NCBI GenBank assembly: GCA_007449985.2
Contig: VIIQ02000135.1
Span: 107,001 to 171,000 of the forward strand
Length of the DNA: 64,000 nt
Direction of reading: 5' to 3'
Source of the DNA: Desmodesmus armatus
Taxonomy: Eukaryota > Chlorophyta > Chlorophyceae > Sphaeropleales > Scenedesmaceae
The notes below the pieces were generated by a model that searched no databases, had not been told where the DNA came from, and saw only the letters and a list, made by a program, of their open reading frames with translations. The translations under genes and the position numbers were made by a program. Positions within the stretch are counted from its first letter, which is position 1. Every line of letters begins with the position of its first letter. Positions 35,405-49,008 of this stretch are shown in pieces.

Positions 35405-37450
35405 CTTGTCCAGGTTAGGGAGCTGCAGCAGCCAGCACACAAGACAGAAGCAGTCATTGATGGGCACATTCCAGACCTGTGCAGCTGCTCGCAAAACATT
35501 GTGTGCTTGCAGATGCCGGGGTAGCTGAATCAGTTACCCTTGCACCCGGAATAATTTCGCAAAGCAAGCGCACCTTGTGTCTGATCTTCGAGGCTTGTTG
35601 GTCGCTGCTTGTTGCGGGCGTGTGGCAAGGTTGGTGGAGAAAGTACGCTGAATCAGCTGCCTTCACATAGCGTTTTGCCCACCCGACTTGCACAGCTGAT
35701 GCTCAGGCAGCAGACTGGGCCGTCAATGGCGGGTCGGTCGACCGACGTCGGCGACAAAGTGAACGACAGCCGAGCTTCCGAGGTACTATCTTCCACAACA
35801 AGGTTTTCTTCGCTTGCTTGCGACTTTTGAAAATGCAGATGTGGATTCAGCAGGCCGTCGACGTCATGGGTGACCTGCAAGTGACCCGCAGCGTCCAAGG
35901 CTCCGATGCAATGAGCGCCCATCTAGTGCACTGCCGGAAGTCCAACTCAAGTCCTGGGTAGAAACGGCGATAGGCACTGTTCGTCGTAGAACGTTGACTA
36001 ACTGGGCATTGGATCACTTACATGCCCGAATGCACCGTACAACTTGTACCTTTGATGCGCCAAAACCACCGGTCAGACCATTGTCAGTCGCTGCCGTGAC
36101 ACTACGACCGACCCCAGCAGTTGCTGGGCCTGACCAGGTAAGGGAAGTCTGCACCGTGCGCGGCATTGCTGCCCCACACTTGGCTGAGCAGCCAGTAGCA
36201 CGGTGTGCTGGAATGGGTCACACCATCATCTCAGGCACGCGTGTCGGTATGTTGCCTACAGGGGCCGCACATGCCATGTACAGTGTGTGTTGCCTACTGA
36301 CTTGGCGACGTACCGGACCGGGTCGTAAGGCTTAGTATCACCCGGGCTTTCAGAGGGAGGAACCCCAAACGGGCCGTCACCCCAAAACCTTCAGGCTATG
36401 GCTTGCATGCATGACGTTCAACGGCGGCCACACTTGTTTGCTGTATGTAGCGGCATCCACATGCATGCTGTCTGCTAGGCCCTAGCAATGGCATTCAATG
36501 GCATTCAGGCTGACAGCTGCTGTTGTGCCTGACTGCACACCATCTTTGGTTCAACTGCTGCCATACGTCATAGGGGCCGCACCCAGCGCCGCACGCAGGC
36601 TGCAAGAAATGTTTTTGCACAGTGCCACTTAGTGAGATGTATTATTGCTGACGTCAGCCCAAGAGGCCGACCATTGAGCTGACAGTCGATCCTGGTCCAG
36701 CTCAGAAAAGCTTTTGCCCAGGGGGTAATTATTGACACTTTGCATGGATGGTCTTGTAAGCATTCTCCTTCATCACTTGATTAGATTGGCAGTCACAGGA
36801 CAGCGACACTGATCAACTTTGTCCCGGACTTCTGAGAAGCAGTTGCAGAGGTGCAGGGGCCCGGCCCCTGAAGGGGGGGGGCCTGCAGGGCCCCCTTTCG
36901 GAAAGATCAAGGTACACAGAGTAACCGTGCTGCTACCTGTGTTGCCTCGCAGAAGCTGAGTCAGCACTAGAGGTGAAAAGCTGCTGCCAGCTCAGATGCT
37001 TGTAGTGCGAGGATGCAGTGGCAGGGAAAGAAGGGACCCTGCACTACATGCTGAGTCGGACTCAGCCATGACACGCACAAAAAGAAAGAGACATGCCATG
37101 CTCAAGACAACACTGCAGCTAATGTTACATAGTTCATGGCGCCCACGCTGCACTGCCACAGGCTGACGGCGGCTGGCGGAACCCCTGGCAGGGGTCGCAA
37201 CAATTTGAGCGCACGAGTAGTATTATAAATCATGGCATCAAAAACTTCAGGGTGGTGAAAGCAAGACAATGCAGCAAAAGCAGCAGACATCAAAAACAGG
37301 TGAACAGGGGTGTAGCGCTTGGAGGGACCAAATGCTGCATAGCAGCATTGCAAGCATGCATGCTGATGGGAGTAGCCCTGTTTGTGACAAGAGTTTGGGA
37401 CACTGTCACTGTGCTCGGAGCACTGCTGATCATTGCTGGCAAAATGCTGC
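35405..37450. other. No gene recognised
   Basis: Short open frames on both strands lack motifs and splice support. A G/C-rich imperfect palindrome (GGGGCCCGGCCCC ... GGGCCCCC) lies at about 36858-36895. Confidence 0.4.
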
Positions 37451-37474
37451 CCAGCCTGGTAACTACCAGGCTGG
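37451..37474. repeat. Perfect 11-bp inverted repeat with 2-base loop
   Basis: CCAGCCTGGTA, AC, TACCAGGCTGG. Confidence 0.8.
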
Positions 37475-37595
37475 TAGCTACTTGACATAGCCGGGCTATG
37501 TTCCTGACCTCAGGTGCTAGTAGCAGTTGCTGGAAAACGTCAGCGTAGGCTGTCGCCATGCATACGAAGCTCCCTGCAGACCTTGCTGCCTGACA

Positions 37596-37858
37596 GTGTC
37601 ACCAAGGGTGTGCTGCACATTGCTCCACGAACCCTCAGGCGTCCAGGTCAGCCGGTGGAGTATTGAGGCCAATACCCCACCACAACCCTGGGCGACTTGG
37701 CCCAAGGCGCCTCCCCTAACCATCGGGTCCCCACCAGTCCACCATACAGAGCCCCAGGGCTCAGGGTGCATAACACCCAGGCAGACCAGTGACATCCAAT
37801 ACCCAACGTTGAAATCGGGTTGCCGTTTCATAACATGCGGCACACCCTTGGCGACACC
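37596..37858 (+). repeat. Structured repeat family, copy 4
   Basis: Best-preserved copy: GTGTCACCAAGGGTGTGC at the left, CACACCCTTGGCGACACC at the right, internal hairpin at 37654-37681 (GGTGGAGTATTG / CAATACCCCACC). Confidence 0.85.
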
Positions 37859-38036
37859 TCAGTGAAGCAGAAGATGCATATGTTGGGAGCCAGACTCTAA
37901 TGATCACCTGCACATACACACACATACACAACAACAGACGTAGTAAGCTGTGCTGCTGCTGCTACGAGTCCACTGTACTGCCCACTGTCGCACAGGAAGT
38001 ATGACACACAAGAATGCATGCAGGAGCCTGCCACCA

Positions 38037-38243
38037 CAGGTGTGCCACACATTGCTCCACGAACCCTCAGACGCCCAGGTCAGCGGGTGGTGTATTGATT
38101 CAATACCCCACCACAACCCTGGGCACTTGGCCCAAGGCGCCTCCCCTAACCACCCGGCCGCCCACCAGTCAGACTGGTGACCTTAACCCCGGCTTTGAAA
38201 TCGGGTTAACGTTTTGCATTATGCAGCACACCCTGATGACGGT
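38037..38243 (+). repeat. Structured repeat family, copy 5 (internally deleted)
   Basis: Starts within the left inverted repeat and lacks the segment holding the GAGCCC/GGGCTC pair; the hairpin GGTGGTGTATTG / CAATACCCCACC is kept. Confidence 0.75.
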
Positions 38244-38786
38244 TTGCTGAAGGACTCCTTGAGCATGATGCTGCAAATTTTGGCTAAATGACTGCTGAGA
38301 GCGGCTTGCAAAGTGCTGCGCTGCTTGGCAAACATGCCAGAAATTTGTCGCTTATCTGGCAACTGCTGCCAGTGTGGAAGGGCGGCGCGTAGTAACGGGT
38401 GTAAATGGATGGTCCCTCAAACACTTGCCAAGTGCCCGGACCTGCATGGTGTGTTGAATAGCACACAGAGCAATGGTCAATGAGGGGGTGGGTGCATTAC
38501 CATCATGATGATCAATCCATTGCCTGGTACTAGGTTCTTTGAGTGGCAGCTACATACACTGTAGGCCGAGTTGAGGCCCTTTTCCACACACCAATTAGGC
38601 CAGGCCCTATGCCGCATAGTGACTGCTCCATGACTACGCATTGGCCAATATCACAGCTGTAAATAGCCAGCAAGTCTGCTATGTTGATCGCCTCAGACAA
38701 GCATGCATGCAAAAGCCGCTGACAGGCTGCCACCACTCACCATCTGCTTTGCTGGGTCCAGCTGTTGACATGAGAAGCCGCCCTGG

Positions 38787-39042
38787 TGTCACCAACTACG
38801 TGCCGCATGCCACTCCACCACCCCTCAAGCGTCCAGGCGTGCGGGAAGGGTGCTGATCCAGCACCCCTCCACAACCTCGGCCAGTTAAGTCCGAGGCGCA
38901 AGGCCCTAACCAGCCAGTAATCACCAGACCGCCATACAGAGCGCAGTGCTCAGAGTGGGACCCACCCAGACGGCTGGTGACCTTCCAAGCCATTGCAATC
39001 AGGATTGGGTTTTGCAGCATGCGGCACATCGTCGATGACACC
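38787..39042 (+). repeat. Structured repeat family, copy 6 (diverged subfamily)
   Basis: Sequence much changed, but the layout is kept. Hairpin 38844-38870 is now GGAAGGGTGCTG / CAGCACCCCTCC with loop ATC. Confidence 0.75.
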
Positions 39043-39479
39043 GGGTGTCTTTAGTAGAAGCAGGGCTGTGTATGCTGCCGGAGTGCCTGCATACACATAT
39101 TCGACAGAGACATGCACAACAGTGACAAGGAGTGCGTCGGATGACTCATGATGCTGATGCATGATGCTGCTTGCCAGCTGGTGAGCAGCCATCCAGTCAA
39201 AACTGTTCATGGATGTGTATGGCTGATCGCAGGCTTGAGGCATACCCAAGTGGCACCTGTAGCAGCAGCATCTGTAGTGCTGCGGGCACTCATGATATTG
39301 AGGTGGGTGCCAAGCTGCTCGTTTGCTTTCATATCCAAGCTGTACTGGCATTCTATCAGGGTCTGATATACACCTCTGTCACACACCCCTGCTTGCCAAC
39401 TGGGGCCCAGGGCCTGTTGCTGACTGTACTTACTTGTGTGTGAGACACACGTGCCTGTCACCGGCAATTGCTGGGCGTT

Positions 39480-39745
39480 GGGTGCCACACAGACGTGCCA
39501 CATGCTGCTCCACTAGCCCCTCAAGCGTCCAGGCCGGCGGAGGGTATGTTGATCCAACATACCCTCACAACCACAGGCACTAGGCCCGAAGCGCACGTCC
39601 CTTCGCGGTCAGCGCCCACCGATCCGCCATACAGAGCAATGGGCTCAGAGCGTGACACGCTCAGGCAGTCGAGTGAACTTAACCTGTCCCTTACAAGTGA
39701 GGCTAGCTTTGCAACATGCAGCACGCCTGCTGGACACCTCCACAG
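39480..39745 (+). repeat. Structured repeat family, copy 7 (diverged subfamily)
   Basis: Hairpin 39540-39566 is GAGGGTATGTTG / CAACATACCCTC, a perfect 12-bp stem with loop ATC. The right end (GCAGCACGCCTGCTGGACACC) is degraded. Confidence 0.7.
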
Positions 39746-41196
39746 CAGAAGCTATTTTGCTGTCAGCAGGACCTGCATGCACCAAGAAAGGAAGCAGAGC
39801 AGTTGGCAGTGTATGTTGTGTTTCAGGTGAGCGAATTGCTGAGCTGGTGATCTACATGCTGTCTGCATGTGTATGAAGACAGCATGCAGAGAGAATGCTG
39901 CTGCAAGCAGTCTTGTGGCCAAGGAACTGGGTGACCCTGTGGAGACTGCACTTCCTGCTGCTGCTGCTGGCACCTCATAGTCGCTGCTGCTTATGCTTTC
40001 TCGTGCTGTCGCATGTTAACAGTGGTTTCGTTAAACGATGAAGGCGCGCCGTTGCTTGCTTGTTGCCAAACAACAGCTGGTGCACCAGAAATTTGTCCAG
40101 CTGGCTAGCTTATGCTGTCCCGCTGACTGTCTGACCTGCAAGAAGCCTCATTAACCGCACAAGAAACATAACTTCTTGATTATACCTTCAAGCGCCAGAA
40201 GCTGGCTCCATGGGCGATGACTGCATTCAGCCCTGCAGGGCGCCAAGCGCTGCGGTGCCACATGGCATGGGACATGTGCCTTCTGACAAGCTATTTGATA
40301 CAATTACTGGTGAAAACCAATGGTGGCGTGCAAGTGCTCTGATGCTGTTCGGCGGCTTCACCAGCCAGTCTTCAATGGCCAGTCCATGGGAAGATGAAAC
40401 GGCACCTATGAACCCTGTGTCAAAACATGTAGGAATACAACAAATACACGTTCATCAGTTTCAGGTGCAAAATGTGAGGCTTTATAGTGTGCACAGCTGG
40501 CCCTGTTCCAACCTGTGCAAACTGTGCTCAGCTGCTGGGCAGTGAAGAAGAAGAAGAAGAAGAAGAAGAAGGGGGTTACAGGGCGACATACGGCTGGGCA
40601 GTGCTGAAGACTGCCGTATGAATCATTATACTGTGCAATAGTGCAGTACTGATGCTTTCTTTCATTTTTAGCATCTGCTTGGTGTTGAGCTTGGCAGGAT
40701 GCTTCGGCCAACCACCCACACACATGTACGTACACACGCCAATGTATACATTGACAGCTCAGCAACCTTGAGGTGATGCAGCGGGCAGCTTCAGCACTGG
40801 CAGAGTGATATACGTAGTGCTGACTAGTCAAGTAGCCGCAATATATCATATGCGGCAGCATTGGACTCATTGCAAGGCTTGCTCTTGTTGCGTGTGTTTT
40901 ATGCATGCCACCGTGCCACAAGCAATGTGCGCAGGCTGAACTGGTGTGAGCTTGCTCTTGTTGAGTGGCTGTACGAGAATCAAAGCTTACCGTAAGCCTG
41001 CTGCAATTTCAGAGACTTGAATTGTGAGCTGATTTGCGGTTTGACAGCACAATGGTATAGGCTCTTTGGCACATAACAGCTGTATGGATGTGACTCACAG
41101 CATGATGCAATCTACGCTGTTGCTATGATCTTGCCGCCATCCCATCAGGCAGGGTGTGTAAGGTAAAAAGCAAGCATGGCATGTGTGCGCACCTTC
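39746..41196. other. No gene recognised
   Basis: Holds a (GAA)9 microsatellite at 40544-40570 and no supported coding frame. Confidence 0.4.
40544..40570 (+). repeat. (GAA)9 microsatellite
   Basis: Nine perfect GAA units. Confidence 0.95.
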
Positions 41197-41201
41197 TTAC
41201 A
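41197..41201 (-). terminator. TGTAA poly(A) signal, candidate for the SET gene
   Basis: TTACA on the plus strand reads TGTAA on the minus strand, about 690 bases after the stop at 41893. Confidence 0.4.
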
Positions 41202-41892
41202 GCCAGGAACAGCAATGCATTAGACTTTGACGCAATAGCCTTGCCATCATGACAAGGTGATGAACCCCCTACCACTGTGGTTGAACCACCATCCACCTGC
41301 TGCCATTGCGGCACTAGACCCGCCCTACTGCGGGATGCAAGTCCACCTTCCAAAAAGTACTCAGTCTCAGTCAAGGCTTGGACTAGTACTCAGTATCAGT
41401 CAACGCTTGAAAGTCAGTTGAACTGACCCAGTGCAACAACAGCCAGACAGCATAGGCTATGCACATACCAATTGCACCCACTGTCATAATCCATCATCCA
41501 AACAAGTGACGCTAGTGTAGTGCTGCTAGTTCAAACTAATGTAGCACTACAAAATCAACTCAACACAGGTTGTTTGACCCAGCTCTTGGGCGCATCGCTT
41601 GACAACATGTATGCGCGTGTGCTGTAAACAAACACCAGTAGCGCATCACTCAAGCACAAAACAACGAACCTGCGCCATACAACCAAACAAAAAACCAGGG
41701 GCTCGGCCAGTTCAACTGCGGAATGCACAGACATCTACTAGATTTTGTACAGAACCTGGGCAGTGCAGTCTGTCAAGCTCAGTGCCGGAGCAAAGCTCAG
41801 GGTGTGCATACAGAGGCAGCGCAGAAGATAAACCCCGGATCCTGAAGTGTTCCAGGGTCAAGCGACATGCATGCTGATGACGCATGATGCTT

Positions 41893-42774
41893 TCACGACG
41901 TGCCAAAAACAACGGCTGCTGGTGCAGGGAACGCTTCCTGCAGACAGGACGATGGAAAGTCACTATACACGTACACGCTCTGCTTTGCCACATGCTGTGC
42001 CGCTGCCAGGCGGCCTGCAGCAGCAGCAGCTGCTGCTGCTGCTTTTCGTCTGACGGCGACTGCGTTGGCTGGCTGGGCTGGTTTTGCTGCCGCGGCAACT
42101 GCCGCCCGTGCTGCTGCTGCTGCTGCTGCTGCAGAGCTGGCGTGTACCCTGCTGCCACCAGGGCGCCCAGGCTGCATTGACAACCCTGGTTGACCAGCAC
42201 CACCCCTGCCCCTCTCACACTCCTGCTGCAGCCGCTGCTGGTGAGTCTCAACCGCCTGCATCTGTGCCAGGCGCCGCTGGCGCTGCTGCCTCCGCTGCAG
42301 CGACAGCACGGGAGACCAGTATTGCCTTTTGTGAACTACACTCGCTGGTGTGGATGGTGGCGGTGGTGTCGCTGCTGCTGCTGCTGCTCCTGCTGCTCCT
42401 GCTGCTGCTGCTGCTGTAAATGCTTCTGGTGTGGCTCTGCTTGACTGGGTCTTGCTGCTGCTGTTACACAAATCTATGTAGGACACCTCTGGCTCACTTT
42501 GAGTGCCCAACTGGTGCTGCTGCTGCTGCGGCACCTGGTCCTGCTGCTGCTGTTGCGAATCACCAGATGCAGCAGCCACTGTTACCTCTCCCTGCTGCTG
42601 CTGCTGCTGCTGCTGCCCTTCAACCGGGCTGGTGACACTGCTGGCCTGCCGAGCCCTCTTGGCTGGGTGGATAAGTTCCCCACTGCTGGTTGCCTGGGTG
42701 GTCGGCTGGTGCAGCAGAGACTCTCCCCTGAGGGAAGGTTGTAAGCCGTCAGCTGCCGCCGCCGCCGCCGCTGC

Positions 42775-42813
<39 letters not shown>

Positions 42814-43024
42814 TGCTGGTTCTTGCACACTCTGCATGGCTGGGTTGTGTAGCTGTCTGCACGCTGCAGCTGGGCTGGTGATACTGCTAGCCTGCCGAGC
42901 CCGCTTGGCTGGGTGCATAACTTCCCCACTGCTGGTTGCCTGGCTCGCCGGCTGGTGCAGCAGCAGCGCTTCCCGGAAGGAGGGCTGGGAGCCATCAGCA
43001 GCAGCCGCCGCCGCCGCCGCCGCC

Positions 43025-43055
<31 letters not shown>

Positions 43056-43160
43056 ACACTGCCTTGCTTCCAGCAGCACCACCAGCAGCATCGCCAGATG
43101 CTGCCACATGAACATCTGCGTCACCAGCAGTGTCAGCAGCAAGAGCTACTGCTGCTGCTG

Positions 43161-43200
<40 letters not shown>

Positions 43201-43523
43201 AGCTGCTGGTGCTTGCCCACTCTGCATGGCTGGGTTATAGAGCTGTTTGTATGACTGAGATCGAGTGCGCGGCTGCTGCTGCTGCTGCAGCTGGTGCTGC
43301 TGCTGCTGCTGCTGTTGCAACTCACCAGCACCCATTGCTGCATCACCCTGCTGCTGCTGCTGCTGCTGCTGCTGCCCTTCAATGGCGCCAGGGCTGGTGA
43401 TACTGGGGGCCTGCCGAGCCCGCTTGGCTGGGTTGATGAATTCGCCACTGCTGGTCGCCTGGCTTGGCGGCTGATGCAGCGGCAACTTTTCCCTGAGGGA
43501 AATCTGGGAGCCGCCAGCCGCAG

Positions 43524-43559
<36 letters not shown>

Positions 43560-44412
43560 CTTTGCAGCCAGCACCACCAGCAGCGTCGCCACATTCTGCC
43601 ACTGCAACATCTGCGTCACCAGCACTGTCAGCAGCAGGAGCAGCAGCTGCTGCTGCTGCTGGTGCTGCTGGTGGTGGTGGAGCTTGCGCACTCTGCATGG
43701 CTGGGTTGTGGATCTGTTTGTATCCTGCAAATACTTGCTGTAGTATCTGCCGCTGCTGCTCTACTGACTGCATTTTTAGCTGCAGGGCAACTTGGTCAGC
43801 CTGCACAGCACAGCACAGCATCAAACCAAATCAAAGTTACACCTGTAGCTATGAAGCTCAAGAGCTCATGCCAGCCATTCACGGATATCTCAAAGTTAGC
43901 AAAACAAACCAGAAGAAACAAAACACTGAGTGTTGAACCAGAGAGTCCTGACGCTTTTGAGAGGATGCACAGCATCAGTGGCATAGAAAGGCAAGGACGG
44001 CATAACTCACACGCGTACACATGGCGTAGTGCGAAACAGCATGGTGCTGAACATGGCATGTTTTGAGTCAAGAAAGGAAGTGTGGAGAGTGATGACTCAT
44101 CACGTCGGACGGACAGCAGAGAATGAAAGAGGTGATGCACTGTGTTATGTACAGTCCGAACAGCACAGCAAAGCTGAGCACTTCCAACAACACAGCATTA
44201 TGCATGGACAGTGTGCAACCAGCCTGTACTGTTGCAAGGCAGGCTAAGGTCACGTTCGTTGTCATGCGCGGATACTGTCATGTACATGGTTTGGATGGCT
44301 TTTCACCCGCGCACCTTCGTGGGGCACACGCCAGTGCTGTTTGCCCGGCTCATTGATGCCGCTCCTGCTGCTGCTGCAGGTGCTGGAGGTTGTGCTGGTG
44401 GTGGTAGTTCCC

Positions 44413-44465
<53 letters not shown>

Positions 44466-45904
44466 AGCTGCAGCCCTTCAACAGGGCTGGTGATACTGTT
44501 GGCCTGCCGAGCCTTCTTGGCTGGGTGGATAAGTTCCCCACTGCTGGTTGCCTGGGTGGTCGGCTGGTGCAGCAGAGACTCTCCCCTGAGCGAAGGTTGT
44601 AAGCCGTCAGCCGCTGCCGCCGCCGCCGCTGCTGCTGCTGATGCTGCTGCTGCTGCTGCTGCTGGTGGTGGTGGTGGTGGTATTGGTGCTGCTGGTGCTT
44701 TCCCTGACACAAGCACACTTCCCACCGCCCCAGACCCTGCTGCTGCCCCTGTAGTTGCTGTTGGCTTCTCCGCCGCCTGAAAGGGCCTTGCTGCCATCGC
44801 TGCTGCTGCTGCTGCTGCTGCTGTTACTGCTGCTGTTGCTGCTGCTGCTGCTGCACGTGTCGTGCGAGTAAGCCTGCCGCCCTCCTCAGCCTGTTCAGGC
44901 TTGGCAGCATTGCGCTTGGAAGGAGGTCCACGCTGCACTGGTGCCGCTTTGAGCTGCGCCTTGCCCACAGGCCTACCCACAGCTTTCCTGACACCACCAT
45001 CAGCGACAGCAGCCTTTTCCTTGCCACCGCCACCACCAACCCCTCTACCACCACCACCAGCAGCAGCAGCAGCAGCCTTGGCACCACTGCCGCCTCTACC
45101 ACCAGCAGCAGCAGCAGCAGCCGCCGCCTTGGCAGCTGCTGCAGCCCTGCCAGTGCAGAGCCTAGCAGCAGCAGGTGCTGCTGCTGCTGCTGCTGCTGCC
45201 GCTGCTGACCTCGCCCTAGGGCCCAGGCTTGCTGCTTGCTGTGTGGCCGTCTGCTCTGCCAGCTGGGTTGCCCTGTTGCTGAGGGGCCACAGTCGGTTGA
45301 GCTCCATGACAGCTTTGGTGGCTGGCTTGCTGGCCAGCTGCAGTGACAGCAACAGCCAGAGGTTCTTGCAAGCACGAATCACAAACCCTACACCCAAAAC
45401 CTTAAACCCTATACACAGTCCGTTGAGCTCCATCGCAGCCTTGGTGGCCGGCTTGCGGGCCAGCTGCAGTGACACAAAACAAATTCATCAAAGCTACACA
45501 TGTAGTTATAAGGCATGAGGAGCTATGTTACACAGCAGAACTCACAGCAGTCCTCTCAGGGACATGATCACACTGTATGCTGTATGATCGACATCAAGGG
45601 AGCAGCAGGATGCCAACACTCCCAAACGAGCAGTCATTAGCTTAGTAATAAATGTAGTCACTAGGAACCCACACCATGAAGACTGCATTCCAACAAAAAG
45701 CATGTATCCATCCCACATATGTCCCCCCTGCCTCCCCTCCCCAAAGCCCACCTGCATACGGCAGGCCACCACCTCTGTGTCTGAGTAGCTCTCAGCTGGT
45801 GCCAGTGTGGTGGCAACCTCTGTGTCATAGCCATGCACAGCCAGGATGGCGACGTCACGAGCGTGGATGGCCTCTGCTAGGGTGTTGTACAGACCCACTA
45901 TGCA

Positions 45905-45950
<46 letters not shown>

Positions 45951-47808
45951 GGCAGCAGCGGTAGGCAGAGTAGAGACAATTGCAGACAAATCAAGCCCAT
46001 TCAGGACAGTGCTGATGGTACTAGTGACAGTACACCCAGCAACTACGACGATAGTCGTCGCCGTTCAGGGTTGAGGGTTTAGGGAGAAGCTGTTTGACGA
46101 AAACTAGTGAATTCTAGCAAGGTCGAACTCGTTACTGATCACCAATTAGCCTATCTAATAGGCAATAACGGAGAAATCAACTAATGTTGGCCATTCCCCC
46201 CCCCCCCCTTCGTACCAATAGACAGTCCCCCAGCAGGGGACGCGGCGGGGGGGGGGGGGGGGGCAAGGGGGGGCAAGAGATGACAATGGCATGCAATGGC
46301 AACCTTGTACAATGCACTGTGCAAGCAGCGCACCCACCATAGAAGTACTTCAGTGACTGTGCTGACAAGTAGACCTGCCACGTGTCGCCTCGAGTCGGCC
46401 TGAACTGAATGTTGGGCACAGATCCAGATTTGGACTTGTGCGTTGCTGCCGCTGTTGCAGCAGAGGGTACGTTGGACGTGCCGGGACCTGCACCTGCTGC
46501 TGCTGCTGCTGCTGCTGACGAAGAACGGCCTTCAGTGCGGTCATTCTGTCTCTGGGGTTGGTCAAACACAAAGGCAAGGCGGCATCCCCATCAGTCAATC
46601 AATCAGTTGATTAATCAATTCAGATTTTAAATTTAGACTTAGATTTTAAATTTAGACTTGGATTTTAAATTAAATTGATTTTTAGCAATCATGAGTTGAA
46701 TCAACCATCATGGCAGGGCTGCCCCAGCCCTAGCATTCAGAGCATCAACACCTTGGGAAGACAGCAAGCCCGGTCAAACATGCAGCTTTCACCTGATGCT
46801 TTGAAGCTCAGAGAGGTCATGCAGCCTACCTACAGTATGTCATGTCGCTCCTGCAGCTCCCCTGCCCTGCTATATCGTGTGCCTACTCCATGCCCTACTC
46901 AAACCTACTCAGCTCAGGCCCTGCCTGCCCATGGCCCATCCCACCCCACCCAACAACCACCCCTCCCTCCTACCTGCTCCCCCCCCCCCAACAGCTACAA
47001 TGACAGCTGGCTTGATGGCGATTTCAATCGCCCTCACACCTGACCTAAGAGACTGGGGTACGCAAGTAAGGCCCTCTGGGCACCCTCATGAGCCCGAGGC
47101 TCGCTGGCTAGCGCCATGGCTGGGACCCTGTCCCCAATTACTGTACTGTATAACCCTCCTAACCTACCTGCAGGGTGTCCTGTCGCTCCTGCAGCTCCCC
47201 TGCCCTGCTGCATCTTGTGCTTACTCCATGCCCCACTCCATGTCACACTCAGCTCAGGCCCTGCCCGCCCCTGGGTAGCACCCCATTCCACCCACAATGC
47301 ACCACCCCTCCCTGTCTCCCCCTGCCCCCCCCCCCCCACAAACACACAACACAAGTAGTATCACCACACAAAACAGAACTCTACCTGCAGGTTGTCATGT
47401 CGCTCCTGCAGCTCCCCTGACTGGTGCTTCTGCTTCCGGTAGGAACAAGCAGCAGACTGCCGCTTGGCTAGGGCACGTGCTGCAGGGGCTAAGGGGAGCA
47501 AGGGGGCGGAGGGTGGGGTAGCAGGGATGCTGGGGGACTGCTCCCCACCACCACCCCCACTGCCACTGCTGCCGCCCTTGCGTCCACTCCTGCTGCTGCT
47601 GCCATTGCGGCTGCCACTGTTACTGCTGATCACCAGAACCGCAATGCTTCTGCTTCTGCTGCGCGCACCCTCCCTCGCACTGCCGCTACCGATGCTGCTG
47701 CTGGTTTTGGCTTGCTGCTTTGGAAATGCGGGCTTCTCAAGATCAGCAGCAGCAGCAGCGGCTGCGACGGCTGCAGGGGTCCGGCTGTTTGGCCGGCTGT
47801 TTGGCTGG

Positions 47809-47851
<43 letters not shown>

Positions 47852-47934
47852 GAGCAGCAGCAGCACCCGCAGCAGTGACGGTTGCGGCGGCTGCGGCAAT
47901 TGCAGGGGTCCGGCGCTTTGGCCGGCTGTTTGGC

Positions 47935-47970
<36 letters not shown>

Positions 47971-48972
47971 CCAGCAGCAGCAGCACCAGCAGCAGTGACG
48001 GTGGCGGCGGCTGCAATTGCAGGGGTCCGGCGCTTTGGCCGGCTGATTGGCTCGCCAGCAGTGGCAGCAGCAGCAGTACCAGCAGCGGCGGCTGCAGGGT
48101 TTCGGCGCTTGGGCCGGCTGTTTGGTGTTGCTGGTGTGGCACGGTCTATGCCGGTGGGCTGCCAGTCACTGTCACCATCAGCGCTGCTGCTCCCGCTGTC
48201 ACTGCTGCTGGTGTCACGGCTGCTGGTGTCACTCGCTGTGTCACTTGACGACTGCTGCTGCTGCTGCTGCTGCTGCTGCAGCAGCTCCTGGGCAGCCCAG
48301 ATCCCCAAGGCAGCAGGTGCTGACTGTGGCCGCTGCTGTTGAAGCTGCTGCAACGGCTGCAGCAGCGTTTGCTGCTGCAGCAGCAGCAGGTCCTCTGTGG
48401 ACAAGCCCTGCTGCAGGTTACTTGCAAGTGCCTCTGCCTGCTGCTGCTGCTGCTGCTGCTGCTGCGGCGGCGGCGGCGGCAGCGACGGCTGCTGCTGTTG
48501 CTGTTGCGGCACCTGCTGCTGCTGTTGCTCACCATCCCCCTCCCCCTCTTCCTGCTGCTGCTCCTGCTGCTCTAATTCAGCAGCCTCCAAAGAGCTGGGT
48601 CTGGCATTGTTCTGCGCAGATGTGGGCTCCCCAGGAGCAGCAGCAGCAACAGTGGCAGCAGCAGCGGCTTCGGCGGCGGCTGCAGGGGTCCGGCGCTTCC
48701 GCCGGCTGTTTGGTGTTGCTGGTGTGGCACGGTTGATGCCTGTGGGCTGCCAGTCACTTTCACCATCAGCACTGCTGCTCCCACTGTCACTTCTGCTGGT
48801 GTCACTCGCAGTGTCACTCGACAACTGCTGCTGCTGCTGCTGCCACCGCTGCGGCCGCAGCCGTTGGCGCTGCTGCGGCGTCTCCTGCATCTGCTGCTGC
48901 TGCTGCAGGTCCTCTGTGGACACGCCCTGCTGCAGATGTATTGCAAGTGCCTCCGCCTGCTGCTGCTGTTGC

Positions 48973-49008
<36 letters not shown>

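Noticed and set aside
34940..35524. 194-codon plus-strand open frame
   Set aside because: Antisense to the signal-peptide Cys-rich gene, which has the better coding signal.
37102..37488. Minus-strand 128-codon open frame
   Set aside because: No motif and no splice context; includes the 37451-37474 palindrome.
40210..40545. Plus-strand 111-codon open frame
   Set aside because: No family match and no splice evidence; length is within chance expectation.
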